Shown here one piece after another: positions 50,886 through 59,771 of a DNA stretch of 64,000 nucleotides. The DNA comes from Ruegeria sp. ANG-S4. GTDB taxonomy: Bacteria > Pseudomonadota > Alphaproteobacteria > Rhodobacterales > Rhodobacteraceae. Under the pieces are notes generated by a model. It saw only the letters and a list, made by a program, of their open reading frames with translations, had not been told where the DNA came from and did no database searches. Position 1 is the first letter of the stretch; every line of letters starts with the position of its first letter. The translations under genes and the position numbers were made by a program. The stretch spans positions 248,001-312,000 of the forward strand of contig NZ_JWLK01000005.1 of NCBI RefSeq assembly GCF_000814005.1, read 5' to 3'.

Positions 50886-51701
50886 ATGATCCGAAACCTG
50901 ATCCGGGCCGCCTCTGTCTCGCTTGGCCTTCTGGCACTTCCGGCCAACGCAGAAGAACCATTCATTGTTGTTCAATCCACAACGTCGACCCAAAACTCTG
51001 GCCTGTTCGAGCATATCTTGCCGTGGTTTGAGGCGGAAACGGGGATCGACGTGCGCGTCGTTGCCGTTGGCACCGGGCAAGCGATCAAGAACGCCGTCAA
51101 CGGTGACGGAGATGTGTTGCTGGTACACTCAAAAGCCGACGAAGATCGGTTTGTCGCCGAAGGTTGGGGCGTCGAACGCTTTGACGTTATGTACAACGAT
51201 TTCGTTCTGGTCGGGCCTCGAACAGACCCGGCCGGAGTGAAAGGTGGAGACGATATCACCGGCGCGCTGACCGCAATATTCGATGCTGAGGCACCCTTTG
51301 CTTCTCGCGGGGATGACAGCGGCACGCATAAGGCCGAGATTCGATTTTGGGCCGATGCGGGCATCGACCCCACCGACGCCTCGGGCACTTGGTACAGAGA
51401 GACAGGATCAGGCATGGGGGCGACGTTAAATGTCGCAGGCGGCATGGGCGCTTACGCGCTGACCGACCGTGCCACGTGGTTGACGTTTGGAAATCGCGGC
51501 GATCTTGAAATTCTCGTTGAAGGCGACCCGCGCCTGTTCAACCAATATGGCGTGATACTTGTAAATTCCGAAAGACATCCGGGTGTTCGGGCGGCCGCCG
51601 GGCAACGTTTCATAGACTGGCTGATCGGGCCGGATGGGCAATCTGCGATTGAGACCTACACGCTGGATGGTGAGCAACTTTTTTTTCCGAACGCTGAGTA
51701 A
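50886..51701 (+). CDS. tupA: Tungstate-binding periplasmic protein (TupA)
   Basis: A 271-residue binding protein with a signal peptide (residues 1-22, ending LLALPANA). The mature start has the TupA motif TTSTQNSG, where the Thr/Ser residues ligate the oxyanion, followed by the conserved SGLFEHILPWFEAETG, GDGDVLLVHSKADE and DDSGTHKAE motifs. Tungstate specificity over molybdate is typical of TupA. It converges on the HTH-PBP regulator. An N-terminal piece of this fold reappears in the cytochrome encoded at 63113-63841. Confidence 0.92.
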   Translation: MIRNLIRAASVSLGLLALPANAEEPFIVVQSTTSTQNSGLFEHILPWFEAETGIDVRVVAVGTGQAIKNAVNGDGDVLLVHSKADEDRFVAEGWGVERFDVMYNDFVLVGPRTDPAGVKGGDDITGALTAIFDAEAPFASRGDDSGTHKAEIRFWADAGIDPTDASGTWYRETGSGMGATLNVAGGMGAYALTDRATWLTFGNRGDLEILVEGDPRLFNQYGVILVNSERHPGVRAAAGQRFIDWLIGPDGQSAIETYTLDGEQLFFPNAE

Positions 51702-51710
51702 GCCGGCGTG

Positions 51711-52583
51711 TCAGCCACTGGCACCGTTATGGTGAATCTGACCCAAACCGGACACGTCATACCCGCCCAACTCTTCGGCGCGTTGTAAGAAACGCGGCGC
51801 ATGCAGAAAGTCGATCAAGGTCAGCATCGGCGTTTCAAAAAAGGCGCGACGCCAGATTGCCAGATCCAGCCTTTCGGTATGCGTCGGCTGAAAACCCAAC
51901 CCATAAAACTTGGCCAAAGCACCGATGCCAAAACCAACCTCGGCTTTGCCGTCACGCAAGGCGAGGGCCAGCTCTTCCTCGGTGCGGGCGCAGACCGGCA
52001 GCGTATCCAGATCGTCCCGCGACAAATCGTTGAGCGCCAATTGCGCGTCGAACAGACGTTGACTTGCGGCGCTGTCCTGACGCAAAACAACCCGGCGGCC
52101 TTTTAGGTCCGCAAACTGCTGGATGCCTTCGGTTTCGGGTGCCAACAACAGCCCTCGCTGGCGTTGCGCGATTTCGTACAGGATGACGGGCGCTTCTCCC
52201 AACGCGCCCTTGACCGAGGTTACGTTGAACCCGTCTGCCTCATGGATATGCAAAACCGTCGCCTGCGCAGTTCGATCACTCAGGCGGTTCAAACCGTCAA
52301 ACGAGCCGTCATAATAAGTTGCCAGACCCGAGCCGCTTTCGCGCAGCGCCCAATCGAGCAACGGGTCATGACTGCCTGCAACGATTGGGGGCAGCGGCGG
52401 TTCGGCAACTTGCGGCCCAGACCGCGACGCGTTCAGCCATGCAACGACCTCGACCTTGGGGAACAACAGTTTGCCCATTGCGCGAACGCACGGGACCTCG
52501 CCCGAAGACGCAAGGTCATAGGCTTTTCGCTCGCCGATTCTAAGCAGGTCAGCAAGCTCGCGGGTGGTCAGATATTCGGGCAT
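51711..52583 (-). CDS. HTH regulator fused to a periplasmic-binding-protein-like domain
   Basis: A 290-residue cytoplasmic protein. Residues 1-55 form an excisionase/MerR-type helix-turn-helix (YLTTRELADLLRIGERKAYDLASSGEVPCVRA). Residues 75-290 form a PBP-like domain of the ModA/MoaB-regulator type (VLHIHEADGFNVTSVKGAL, then APVILYEIAQRQRGLLLAPE). Members sense molybdate, tungstate or molybdopterin precursors; sensing here is inferred. The ATG abuts the stop of the 41-residue peptide gene, so it is the last gene of the formate dehydrogenase operon and may link cofactor supply to its expression. Confidence 0.8.
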   Translation of the reverse strand: MPEYLTTRELADLLRIGERKAYDLASSGEVPCVRAMGKLLFPKVEVVAWLNASRSGPQVAEPPLPPIVAGSHDPLLDWALRESGSGLATYYDGSFDGLNRLSDRTAQATVLHIHEADGFNVTSVKGALGEAPVILYEIAQRQRGLLLAPETEGIQQFADLKGRRVVLRQDSAASQRLFDAQLALNDLSRDDLDTLPVCARTEEELALALRDGKAEVGFGIGALAKFYGLGFQPTHTERLDLAIWRRAFFETPMLTLIDFLHAPRFLQRAEELGGYDVSGLGQIHHNGASG

Positions 52584-52709
52584 TCAATCGAGGCGCACAG
52601 CCGGGCCTGACCCCGCGTCTGCGGCGCTGAATCCGATCCGGTCCAGTGCAAATGGGGCAGCGACGGTGATCACAACCATCGCAGCGACGGCGGCTAGAAA
52701 GGCTTTCAT
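52584..52709 (-). CDS. 41-residue membrane peptide of the formate dehydrogenase operon
   Basis: A very short gene with an excellent GGAGGAG ribosome-binding site 3-9 nt before the ATG. The product is one hydrophobic helix (FLAAVAAMVVITVAAPFAL) followed by a short polar tail (DRIGFSAADAGSGPAV...). It could be a signal peptide-like secreted peptide or a membrane anchor. Its stop abuts the ATG of the regulator gene, and it starts 13 nt downstream of the WD40-cytochrome gene, so translation appears coupled. No family is recognised. Missed by length filters of ordinary gene finders. Confidence 0.7.
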   Translation of the reverse strand: MKAFLAAVAAMVVITVAAPFALDRIGFSAADAGSGPAVRLD

Positions 52710-52722
52710 AGTCTCCTCCGGC

Positions 52723-53985
52723 TCAGTCCTCAGGCGCGGTGGCGCGGCGCATGAACGCGATCAGATCGATGCGGTCCTGTGCGCCGGTGATCCGCTGCAT
52801 TGGCATCTTTGAACCCGGAATGTAGTGATCCGGGCCCTCGTCGAAAAGAGCATTTATCGTCTCTTCATTCCAAATGATATCAGAGTCTTGCAACGTATCC
52901 GAGTACAAATAGTCTGGCAGGCTGCCCGCTTTGCGGCCAAATATCTTATGCAGCGTCGGGCCTGCGCGCCTTTGGCTGTCGGGACTCAGGCTGTGGCAGA
53001 TTGAACATTTGCGGGTGAATTGACGCTCTCCATTGTCCATTTGATCGGGGTTCTTCAAAAAGCTGGGTTCGGACGCTGCCATTTGCTCGTGCTCCGACAA
53101 GGCAGCAACCGGCCAACTGTACATTGCCTCATCAATGCCCCCGGCGTGGATGTTTTGCCCGTCCGCTGAAAAGGACAGCGCCCAGACCGGCCCACGCAGC
53201 GTGGCGCGGAAGTCTTGCGCGATACGCCAATCACCCGTGTCGATGACCATGATGTATCCCTCACCATCACCGACCGCCAACAACCTGCGATCAGGGCTGA
53301 GGGCGAGGGCCAGGATCGGTCGGCGGTCCAGCGTAAAGTCACGCTCTTCGCCGCTGCTCAGATCAAGGATGCGCGTGACACCGTCCACAGCCCCGTAGGC
53401 AATCCAGTTGTCCTGTGCGTTCAGCACCAATTCGTTGATGCCAAAGCCATGCTCGACCAGCCGGTCAATTTCTTGCCTGCTGGCGACATCCCATAAGCGC
53501 AGCGTACCGTCGACCCCGGCAGAGTAAAGCTGCGACCCGTCCGGAGTAAACGCAACCGCATTCACGCCGCTGCCCGTTGGACCAAGCATTGACGGCGATG
53601 AACCGTCGACGGGCCAAATTCCGATGGTGCCGTCCCAACTGGCCGTTGCAACATGCGTTTTTGAGGCGGCAACGCCCACGATCTTACCCTTGTGCCGCCC
53701 GACGATCTGTCCTCCGGGCCATTGACGCAGAGTGAAGTCGTCACCAGCCGAATAGATCGCCGTTCCATTGAAGACGACCGAGTTCACTGCGGCCTCGTGC
53801 CCTTCCAGCCATTCGGGGGACTGGTCCGTCCAGATACCGACCGAATTGTCAAAGCTTGCTGTTGCGATACGTCCGTCCGGCGCGGCGGCGATGCCCATGA
53901 TCGGACCGCCATGACCTTTGAGCGTAAAGAACTCGGCCATCGCGGGCAGCGGCACCAGGGCCAGCGCCAGAACCAGATTTCGCAT
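52723..53985 (-). CDS. WD40 beta-propeller fused to a class I cytochrome c
   Basis: A 420-residue exported protein. A signal peptide (about residues 1-17) leads to a WD40 propeller with six or seven blades (examples: GHGGPIMGIAAAPDGRIATASFD, NAVAFTPDGSQLYSAGVDGTLRLWDV). Residues 310-420 are a class I cytochrome c with heme motif CSICH at 327-331 and a distal Met in GSKMPM near 394. A periplasmic electron carrier docked by a propeller is suggested. It starts one base after the gamma-subunit stop, so it may receive electrons from, or regulate, formate dehydrogenase. I know no standard function for this fusion. Confidence 0.82.
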   Translation of the reverse strand: MRNLVLALALVPLPAMAEFFTLKGHGGPIMGIAAAPDGRIATASFDNSVGIWTDQSPEWLEGHEAAVNSVVFNGTAIYSAGDDFTLRQWPGGQIVGRHKGKIVGVAASKTHVATASWDGTIGIWPVDGSSPSMLGPTGSGVNAVAFTPDGSQLYSAGVDGTLRLWDVASRQEIDRLVEHGFGINELVLNAQDNWIAYGAVDGVTRILDLSSGEERDFTLDRRPILALALSPDRRLLAVGDGEGYIMVIDTGDWRIAQDFRATLRGPVWALSFSADGQNIHAGGIDEAMYSWPVAALSEHEQMAASEPSFLKNPDQMDNGERQFTRKCSICHSLSPDSQRRAGPTLHKIFGRKAGSLPDYLYSDTLQDSDIIWNEETINALFDEGPDHYIPGSKMPMQRITGAQDRIDLIAFMRRATAPED

Positions 53986-55194
53986 TTATTCCGCGGGTGA
54001 GGCCGCCTGTTTTCCGGCCTCTTTGTCCTGCACTTCCTCCAGCCACAGCGAATGGTGTTCGCGGGCCCATTGCTCTTCTACTTCGCCGGAACCCATGGCA
54101 TCAAACGCACCCTCCATGCCCACCGATCCGAGATAGATATGGGCCAGAATGATGGCGATAAACACATAGGCGACCATGACGTGCCAGACCTGTGCGTACT
54201 GCATTTCTTCGTGCGGTGACATTTGTTCCGGCAGGCTCAGCCCCAGCATCTGGGGGATTCCGGTCGAATTTGCGACCGAGAATGTCTTGGCAAACATCGG
54301 CATTTCAAACGGGAACAAAAGGGACAGGCCGGAAAGGCTGATGGAAATACCCAGCAGCACACAGAGCCAGAAGATGATCTTTTGCCCTGCGTTGAATTTC
54401 CGCGCAGGCGGGTGACTGCCCTTGGTAAACAGACCGCCGCCTGCGGCCAGCCACTTCAGATCGGTGCGGTTGGGGATGTTGTGCACGATCCAATTGACCG
54501 TGATGATCAACAGTCCCAGCATAAACGCCCAGGCAAGGTTGTTGTGCAGCCATTTACAACCTTGGGCTATGACCGCGAAACCTTCCTTGCCGAACAGCGG
54601 TATCAGAAAGTCGCGCCCATAAAGCGTGATCAGCCCGGTGATCGCCAGAATGACGAAAGACCCGGCGAACATCCAATGCCCAAACCGTTCGAAGCTGGAA
54701 AACCGGGTCACTGTGCGCCCGGTTTTTGTGCCGTCGATTTTGATCCGTCCGCGGATCAGGAAAAACAGCACAAGAATGGCCAGCATTCCGCCCAATATAT
54801 AGGTGCCGTATTCGCGCAAGGGGCCGGTTCGAAAGTTCAGCCACCACATGCCGCCGTCCTGAATCAGAACGCCGTCTGCGGGGCCTCTGGACGAGACGCT
54901 CACATCCGCCGATCCGAACCGAAGGGCGCGGTACACGTCGCTGTCCGAGGCAACTCCGCTTGGGCCAAACTGACCCAACAGGCCTTCGACATTGCCTTGG
55001 CCGGTGTTTTCTGACCGAAAGTTGTTGTCCACTGCCTCGCCGCGCTGTCGTGCCAGAATGTCTTCAAGTGTCGATGCACCTCCGGTCGCGGTACGGTCGC
55101 TTTCTGCGGCGGGGGTCTCGGTCTCGGCAGTTTGTGCGACACCGATCTGGGCAAACCCAAGTGTTAAGACAAATGCAAGGAGTAAGCGGAACAT
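53986..55194 (-). CDS. Formate dehydrogenase gamma subunit (membrane cytochrome b)
   Basis: A 402-residue subunit. A signal peptide (LLLAFVLTLGFAQIGVAQ) and a 110-residue periplasmic extension precede four transmembrane helices of the cytochrome b561/NarI type (TFARFSS..GHWMFAGSFVILAITGLITLYG, WLHNNLAWAFMLGLLIITVNWIVHN, IFWLCVLLGISISLSGLSLLFPF, VWHVMVAYVFIAIILAHIYLGSV). Heme ligand histidines lie in GHWMF and HNNLAW. It anchors the alpha-beta subunits and passes electrons to quinone. The long N-terminal extension is typical of roseobacter members. Confidence 0.88.
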   Translation of the reverse strand: MFRLLLAFVLTLGFAQIGVAQTAETETPAAESDRTATGGASTLEDILARQRGEAVDNNFRSENTGQGNVEGLLGQFGPSGVASDSDVYRALRFGSADVSVSSRGPADGVLIQDGGMWWLNFRTGPLREYGTYILGGMLAILVLFFLIRGRIKIDGTKTGRTVTRFSSFERFGHWMFAGSFVILAITGLITLYGRDFLIPLFGKEGFAVIAQGCKWLHNNLAWAFMLGLLIITVNWIVHNIPNRTDLKWLAAGGGLFTKGSHPPARKFNAGQKIIFWLCVLLGISISLSGLSLLFPFEMPMFAKTFSVANSTGIPQMLGLSLPEQMSPHEEMQYAQVWHVMVAYVFIAIILAHIYLGSVGMEGAFDAMGSGEVEEQWAREHHSLWLEEVQDKEAGKQAASPAE

Positions 55195-55269
55195 CTGGAC
55201 CTCGGTCTAAATTCCTGAAAGGACGACCCGCGCTTGCGGGTCGTCTTGTGCTTGATGAAAGACGCGGTC

Positions 55270-55866
55270 TTAGCCGTCTTTCTGGTCGTAGGCTGTGCCC
55301 CAACCCCACGCGCCCGAACCAAACCCGCGCGCAACGACACGCTCACGGTAGATGGCTGAGACCACATCGCCGTCGCCGGCAAGCAGGGCCTTGGTGGAAC
55401 ACATCTCGGCGCAGATGGGCAGTTTGCCCTCGGCGATCCGATTGCGACCATATTTGGCGAACTCTGCGGTCGAGTGCGTTTCCTCGGGGCCGCCGGCGCA
55501 GAAGGTACATTTGTCCATCTTGCCGCGCGATCCGAAGTTGCCCGCCTGCGGGTATTGCGGCGCGCCGAACGGGCACGCGTAGAAGCAATAGCCACAGCCA
55601 ATGCACAGGTCCTTGGAATGCAGGACGACCCCTTCTTCGTTCTGATAGAAGCAGTCGACCGGGCACACCGCCATGCAGGGCGCATCCGAACAATGCATGC
55701 AGGCCACCGAGATTGAGCGTTCGCCCGGGTCGCCGTCATTGATCGTCACCACCCTGCGGCGGTTGACGCCCCACGGCACTTCGTGCTCGTTCTTGCACGC
55801 GGTGACGCAGGCATTGCACTCGATGCAGCGTTCGGCGTCGCAGAGAAATTTTGCTCTTGCTGCCAT
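55270..55866 (-). CDS. Formate dehydrogenase beta subunit (iron-sulfur protein)
   Basis: A 198-residue protein with four [4Fe-4S] motifs ([54 protein letters not shown] with a later Cys). It relays electrons from the molybdopterin centre to the gamma subunit. It lacks a C-terminal transmembrane helix, unlike E. coli FdnH/FdoH, so membrane attachment relies on the gamma subunit. It starts 15 nt after the alpha-subunit stop. Confidence 0.92.
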   Translation of the reverse strand: MAARAKFLCDAERCIECNACVTACKNEHEVPWGVNRRRVVTINDGDPGERSISVACMHCSDAPCMAVCPVDCFYQNEEGVVLHSKDLCIGCGYCFYACPFGAPQYPQAGNFGSRGKMDKCTFCAGGPEETHSTAEFAKYGRNRIAEGKLPICAEMCSTKALLAGDGDVVSAIYRERVVARGFGSGAWGWGTAYDQKDG

Positions 55867-55881
55867 TTTCTCTTCTCCTCC

Positions 55882-58776
55882 TTACGCTGCCCAGATCTTG
55901 CAGAGAGTCGCTTTGGTCTCCTGCATCTGGGTTACTGAATCATAGCCATAGGTCTGGGCGGTGTTGGTGCTTTCGCCCAGCACGTAGGGATCGGCACCTG
56001 CAGGATATTTCGCCCGAAGGTCCTCGCCCTGGAAATGGCCACCAAAGTGGAACGGCATGAAGGCCACGCCGGCACCGACCCTGTTGGTCAGCATCGCCAT
56101 CACCTTGACCTTGCCACCCTCGGGACCTTCGACCCAGACCTGCGATCCGTCCCGAATACCAAGGTTGTTGGCATCGCGCGGATTGATCTCGACGAACATG
56201 TCCTGCTGCAGCTCGGCCAGCCACGGATTCGACCGGGTTTCATCCCCGCCACCTTCATATTCGACCAAACGACCTGACGTGAGGATTATCGGATAATCCT
56301 TTGAAAAATCGTTTTTTTGGATCGAAGCATAAAGGGTAGGCAGGCGATAGGCGTGCCGGTCCTCGTAGGTCGGATAGTCCGCCACCAGATCGCGCCGGTT
56401 CGTATAAAGCGGCTCGCGATGCAGTGGGATCGGGTCCGGGAAGGTCCAGACGACTGCGCGGGCTTTGGCGTTCCCGAAGGGTGCGCAGCCATGCTCGATC
56501 GCGACCCGCTGGATACCGCCGGACAGGTCGGTTTTCCAGTTGGTCTCTGGTCCCGCAACGGCGTCGATGGCCGCGCGTTCCTCAGCCGTCAGATCACCGT
56601 CCCATCCAAGGTCCATGAGCATCTGCATCGTGAATTCAGGGTATCCATCCTGAATTTCCGATCCAACGCTATAGACCCCTTCGGCCAGCAGGTTGTCGCC
56701 ATCACGTTCCACGCCAAAGCGCGCGCGGAAGGTCAGGCCACCTTCGGCCACCGGTTTGGACATGTCATAGAGGTTCGGTGTCCCTGTATGACCCATTTCC
56801 GGTGTTCCCCAGCAGGGCCAGGGCAGGCCGTAATACTCGCCGTCGTTGGGTCCGCCAATGGCTTGCAAAGTGGTTCTGTCGAACGTGTGCTGGTTGGCCA
56901 TGTGGCTTTTCAGTCGTTCCGGCGACTGACCCGTGTAGCCGATGGTCCATAGGCCCGAGTTGAACTCACGCGTGATGCTTTCAACATTCGGAGTTTCCGG
57001 GTCTTCCATCTCGATATTGCGGAAGAATCGATCCGCCCAGCCGAACTTGTTGGCGAACTTGGCCATGATGACCTCGTCCGGCAGGCTTTCGAACAGCGGA
57101 TCCACCACCTTGTCGCGCCATTGTAGCGACCGGTTCGATGCCGTGACCGAGCCACGGGTTTCGAACTGGGTACAGGCGGGCAACAGATAGACGCCGTCGG
57201 TGCGGTCATGCAGAACGGCCGAGACAGTTGGGTACGGGTCGATCACGACCAGCATGTCCAACTTCTCCATCGCCGTCTTCATCTCCGGCATCCGCGTTTG
57301 CGAGTTTGGCGCGTGACCCCACAGAACCATGGCGCGGACGTTGTTGTCCTGATCCATGTTGGCCGGGTCTTCCAGTACACCGTCGATCCAGCGGGAAACA
57401 GGGATGCCGCGCTCATTCTGCAGCGGTTTGTCCTTGCCTTCCTTATCCTTGATCGTGGCGAACTGACCCGCCAGCCATTCGGGCTCTTCGCCCCAGACGC
57501 GCGCCCAGTGACCCCAAGCCCCTTTCGACAGGCCGTAATAGCCGGGCAGGGTGTGAGACAGAACACCAAGGTCGGTTGCGCCCTGCACATTGTCATGGCC
57601 GCGGAAGATGTTGGTGCCGCCACCCGATGTGCCCATGTTGCCCAGAGCAAGCTGAAGCACGCAGTAAGCGCGGGTGTTGTTGTTGCCGTTGGTGTGCTGC
57701 GTTCCACCCATGCACCAGATCACGGTGCCGGGCCGGTTGTTGACCAGGGTACGCGCAACGCGCTTGAGCTGCGAGCCGGGCACACCCGTCACACGCTCGG
57801 TTTCTTCCGGGTTCCAGTTCGCGACTTCGGTCCGGATCTGGTCCATGCCCCAGACGCGGGTGCGGATGAACTCCTTGTCTTCCCAACCGTTGTCGAAGAT
57901 ATGCCACAACATGCCCCAGATCAGGGCAACGTCAGTGCCCGGACGGAAGCGGACATACTCATCCGCGTGCGCCGCCGTGCGGGTAAAGCGCGGGTCGCAG
58001 ACGATCAACGGGGCGTTGTTCTGCTCTTTCGCGCGCAGAACATGCAGCAGCGAGACGGGGTGCGCCTCGGCCGGGTTGCCGCCGATGATGAAGATGGCCC
58101 GAGAGTTGTGGATGTCGTTATACGAATTGGTCATGGCGCCGTAGCCCCATGTATTCGCAACACCCGCAACGGTGGTCGAGTGACAGATACGGGCCTGATG
58201 GTCCACGTTGTTCGTGCCCCAATACGCGGCGAACTTGCGGAACAGATAGGCCTGTTCGTTGTTGTGCTTCGCGGAACCCAGCCAATAGACGCTGTCCGGC
58301 CCGGATTCCTCGCGGATGCTCATCATACCGTCGCCGATCTCGTTGATCGCCTCTTCCCAGCTGATGCGCTTCCACTCGCCGCCTTCCTTTTTCATCGGAT
58401 ACTTGAGGCGGCGTTCGCCATGGGCATGCTCGCGAACCGCGGCACCCTTGGCGCAATGTGCACCCAGGTTGAACGGGCTGTCCCAGCCGGGTTCCTGCCC
58501 GATCCAGACACCGTTCTGCACTTCGGCGACGACAGTACAGCCGACCGAGCAGTGGGTGCATATGGATTTGATATTCTCAACGGCCTGATTGGCCGCTGTC
58601 TGGGCGCTGGCTGGCGTTACGGTTCCACCCGTCGCGCTGATCGCGGCCAAACCGCCAATCGTCAGGCCCGATCCACGCAGGAACGCGCGGCGATCGACAG
58701 TTTTCTCGCCGATCTGGGACAGGATACTTGTCCGCTGGGGGCGTCTCGCAACCCCGTTGGTCTTTTTCCTAAGCAT
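55882..58776 (-). CDS. Formate dehydrogenase alpha subunit (Mo/W-bis-MGD, Tat-exported)
   Basis: A 964-residue catalytic subunit. A Tat signal (VDRRAFLRGSG at residues 28-38) directs export. The N-terminal [4Fe-4S] ligands are Cys73, Cys76, Cys80 and Cys108. The active-site residue is Cys198, followed by His199 (ARICHSTT), in place of the selenocysteine of E. coli enzymes. The C-terminal MGD-binding domain includes NPWLAELQQDMFVEINPRDA. It oxidises formate to CO2 in the periplasm. A clear GGAGG precedes the ATG. The nearby tungstate importer leaves open whether Mo or W is used. Confidence 0.93.
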   Translation of the reverse strand: MLRKKTNGVARRPQRTSILSQIGEKTVDRRAFLRGSGLTIGGLAAISATGGTVTPASAQTAANQAVENIKSICTHCSVGCTVVAEVQNGVWIGQEPGWDSPFNLGAHCAKGAAVREHAHGERRLKYPMKKEGGEWKRISWEEAINEIGDGMMSIREESGPDSVYWLGSAKHNNEQAYLFRKFAAYWGTNNVDHQARICHSTTVAGVANTWGYGAMTNSYNDIHNSRAIFIIGGNPAEAHPVSLLHVLRAKEQNNAPLIVCDPRFTRTAAHADEYVRFRPGTDVALIWGMLWHIFDNGWEDKEFIRTRVWGMDQIRTEVANWNPEETERVTGVPGSQLKRVARTLVNNRPGTVIWCMGGTQHTNGNNNTRAYCVLQLALGNMGTSGGGTNIFRGHDNVQGATDLGVLSHTLPGYYGLSKGAWGHWARVWGEEPEWLAGQFATIKDKEGKDKPLQNERGIPVSRWIDGVLEDPANMDQDNNVRAMVLWGHAPNSQTRMPEMKTAMEKLDMLVVIDPYPTVSAVLHDRTDGVYLLPACTQFETRGSVTASNRSLQWRDKVVDPLFESLPDEVIMAKFANKFGWADRFFRNIEMEDPETPNVESITREFNSGLWTIGYTGQSPERLKSHMANQHTFDRTTLQAIGGPNDGEYYGLPWPCWGTPEMGHTGTPNLYDMSKPVAEGGLTFRARFGVERDGDNLLAEGVYSVGSEIQDGYPEFTMQMLMDLGWDGDLTAEERAAIDAVAGPETNWKTDLSGGIQRVAIEHGCAPFGNAKARAVVWTFPDPIPLHREPLYTNRRDLVADYPTYEDRHAYRLPTLYASIQKNDFSKDYPIILTSGRLVEYEGGGDETRSNPWLAELQQDMFVEINPRDANNLGIRDGSQVWVEGPEGGKVKVMAMLTNRVGAGVAFMPFHFGGHFQGEDLRAKYPAGADPYVLGESTNTAQTYGYDSVTQMQETKATLCKIWAA

Positions 58777-58908
58777 TTCTTTCCTCCCTTGCTGGCCACG
58801 AACATCATGGCTGGCTTGGTACTGCTGATGCCGACATCAGGGCCAATCGCAACCGTCAGTCGGGTGGTGACATCGTCCGGTTCGCAAACCGGGCGCAGTC
58901 GGGGCGGG

Positions 58909-59097
58909 CTAGAAGCGCGCGCTGTCCAGATACGCGCGCGTGTGCGCGGTATCCTGCATCCGGGTTTCATCCGTCGGCAGCTCGGCTGCTTCGGCTTTCC
59001 CGGTCAGGCTGGCGGCGGCAACAGCAGCGGGGGCTGCGGTTCCGGCCAGTTTCAGGAAGTCGCGGCGGGTTGCGCCTTCTTCCTTGGTCTTGCTCAT
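58909..59097 (-). CDS. Small Tat-signal protein of the formate dehydrogenase operon
   Basis: A 62-residue protein with a classical Tat signal (ATRRDFLKLAGTAAPAAVAA) and a short mature tail (DETRMQDTAHTRAYLDSARF). Proteins of this size commonly precede roseobacter formate dehydrogenase genes and are annotated as twin-arginine domain proteins; their role is unknown. An AGGAGGAG ribosome-binding site precedes the ATG at 59097; a start at 59115 is possible. It is transcribed between the TorD-like gene and the alpha-subunit gene. Confidence 0.85.
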   Translation of the reverse strand: MSKTKEEGATRRDFLKLAGTAAPAAVAAASLTGKAEAAELPTDETRMQDTAHTRAYLDSARF

Positions 59098-59155
59098 GGG
59101 CTCCTCCTGTCCCAATTGCGGTTTGGTGCCCGTTGGGGCACCGGCGAATGGCGGG

Positions 59156-59767
59156 CTAGGCCGCCGTCATTCGAAACGCCTCGCGCTCGATCTCCATGAA
59201 CACCCGACCGGCTGTCCCGACCGAGGCATACAGAACCGAGTTTTCGGCGCCTTCCAAATCTGAATAGAAATGCGCGGCCCAGGGACCGATATGCTTGTTC
59301 CAGAAGGCGCGCTGCTCATCCAAACTGGCTGCGGGCCCAAAGCGACCGACGATCATTCCAGCCATCATTTCCATGAGCGAGGCGATGTTGTCTTCGGGTT
59401 CAAACACGTTTTGGGCGCGCGTTATCCCACGTGCGGCCATGTCATTGCGCAGCTGCGCCAGCGGCTTTTCGTTCAGGAAGCCAGTGAGATAGAAACTTGC
59501 GTAGGGCAACAGCTCGCCGCGCCCAAGGCCAATGAACAACGCATTGAATTCCCGCTCGGCTGCGGCGGGTTTTGTCACCTTGGCGACCCGCGCCATTGCC
59601 TGAATAGCTTGCCCCAGATCGGTCTCGTCGCCCGACAGTCCGGTCACCTGATCCAACAGCATCTGATCGGGCGGCGCGGCCAGAAGCAAACCCAGAAAGT
59701 TATAGAAATCCGCGCGCAGGCGATCCTCGGCCGAGACATCCAGAGTTTGCGCATCACTTGCGGTCAT
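59156..59767 (-). CDS. TorD-like molybdoenzyme chaperone
   Basis: A 203-residue helical protein of the TorD/DmsD/NarJ family. Typical segments are FYNFLGLLLAAPPDQML near the N-terminus, YASFYLTGFLNEKPLAQLRNDMAARG (the conserved E/D-x-x-L loop region) and a C-terminal IGPWAAHFYSDLEGAENS. It should bind the Tat signal of the alpha subunit and help insert the bis-MGD cofactor before export. The start at 59767 has AAGGA upstream; an in-frame ATG at 59788 would overlap the DUF3306 gene. Confidence 0.88.
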   Translation of the reverse strand: MTASDAQTLDVSAEDRLRADFYNFLGLLLAAPPDQMLLDQVTGLSGDETDLGQAIQAMARVAKVTKPAAAEREFNALFIGLGRGELLPYASFYLTGFLNEKPLAQLRNDMAARGITRAQNVFEPEDNIASLMEMMAGMIVGRFGPAASLDEQRAFWNKHIGPWAAHFYSDLEGAENSVLYASVGTAGRVFMEIEREAFRMTAA

Positions 59768-59771
59768 TCGG

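Noticed and set aside
55882..58776. Possible selenocysteine at the formate dehydrogenase active site
   Set aside because: The reading frame has an ordinary Cys codon at residue 198 and no in-frame TGA, so no SECIS element is needed.
57208..59199. A 663-codon open frame on the plus strand
   Set aside because: It is opposite the formate dehydrogenase alpha gene and the small Tat gene. The real genes are well supported by motifs, signals and ribosome-binding sites.
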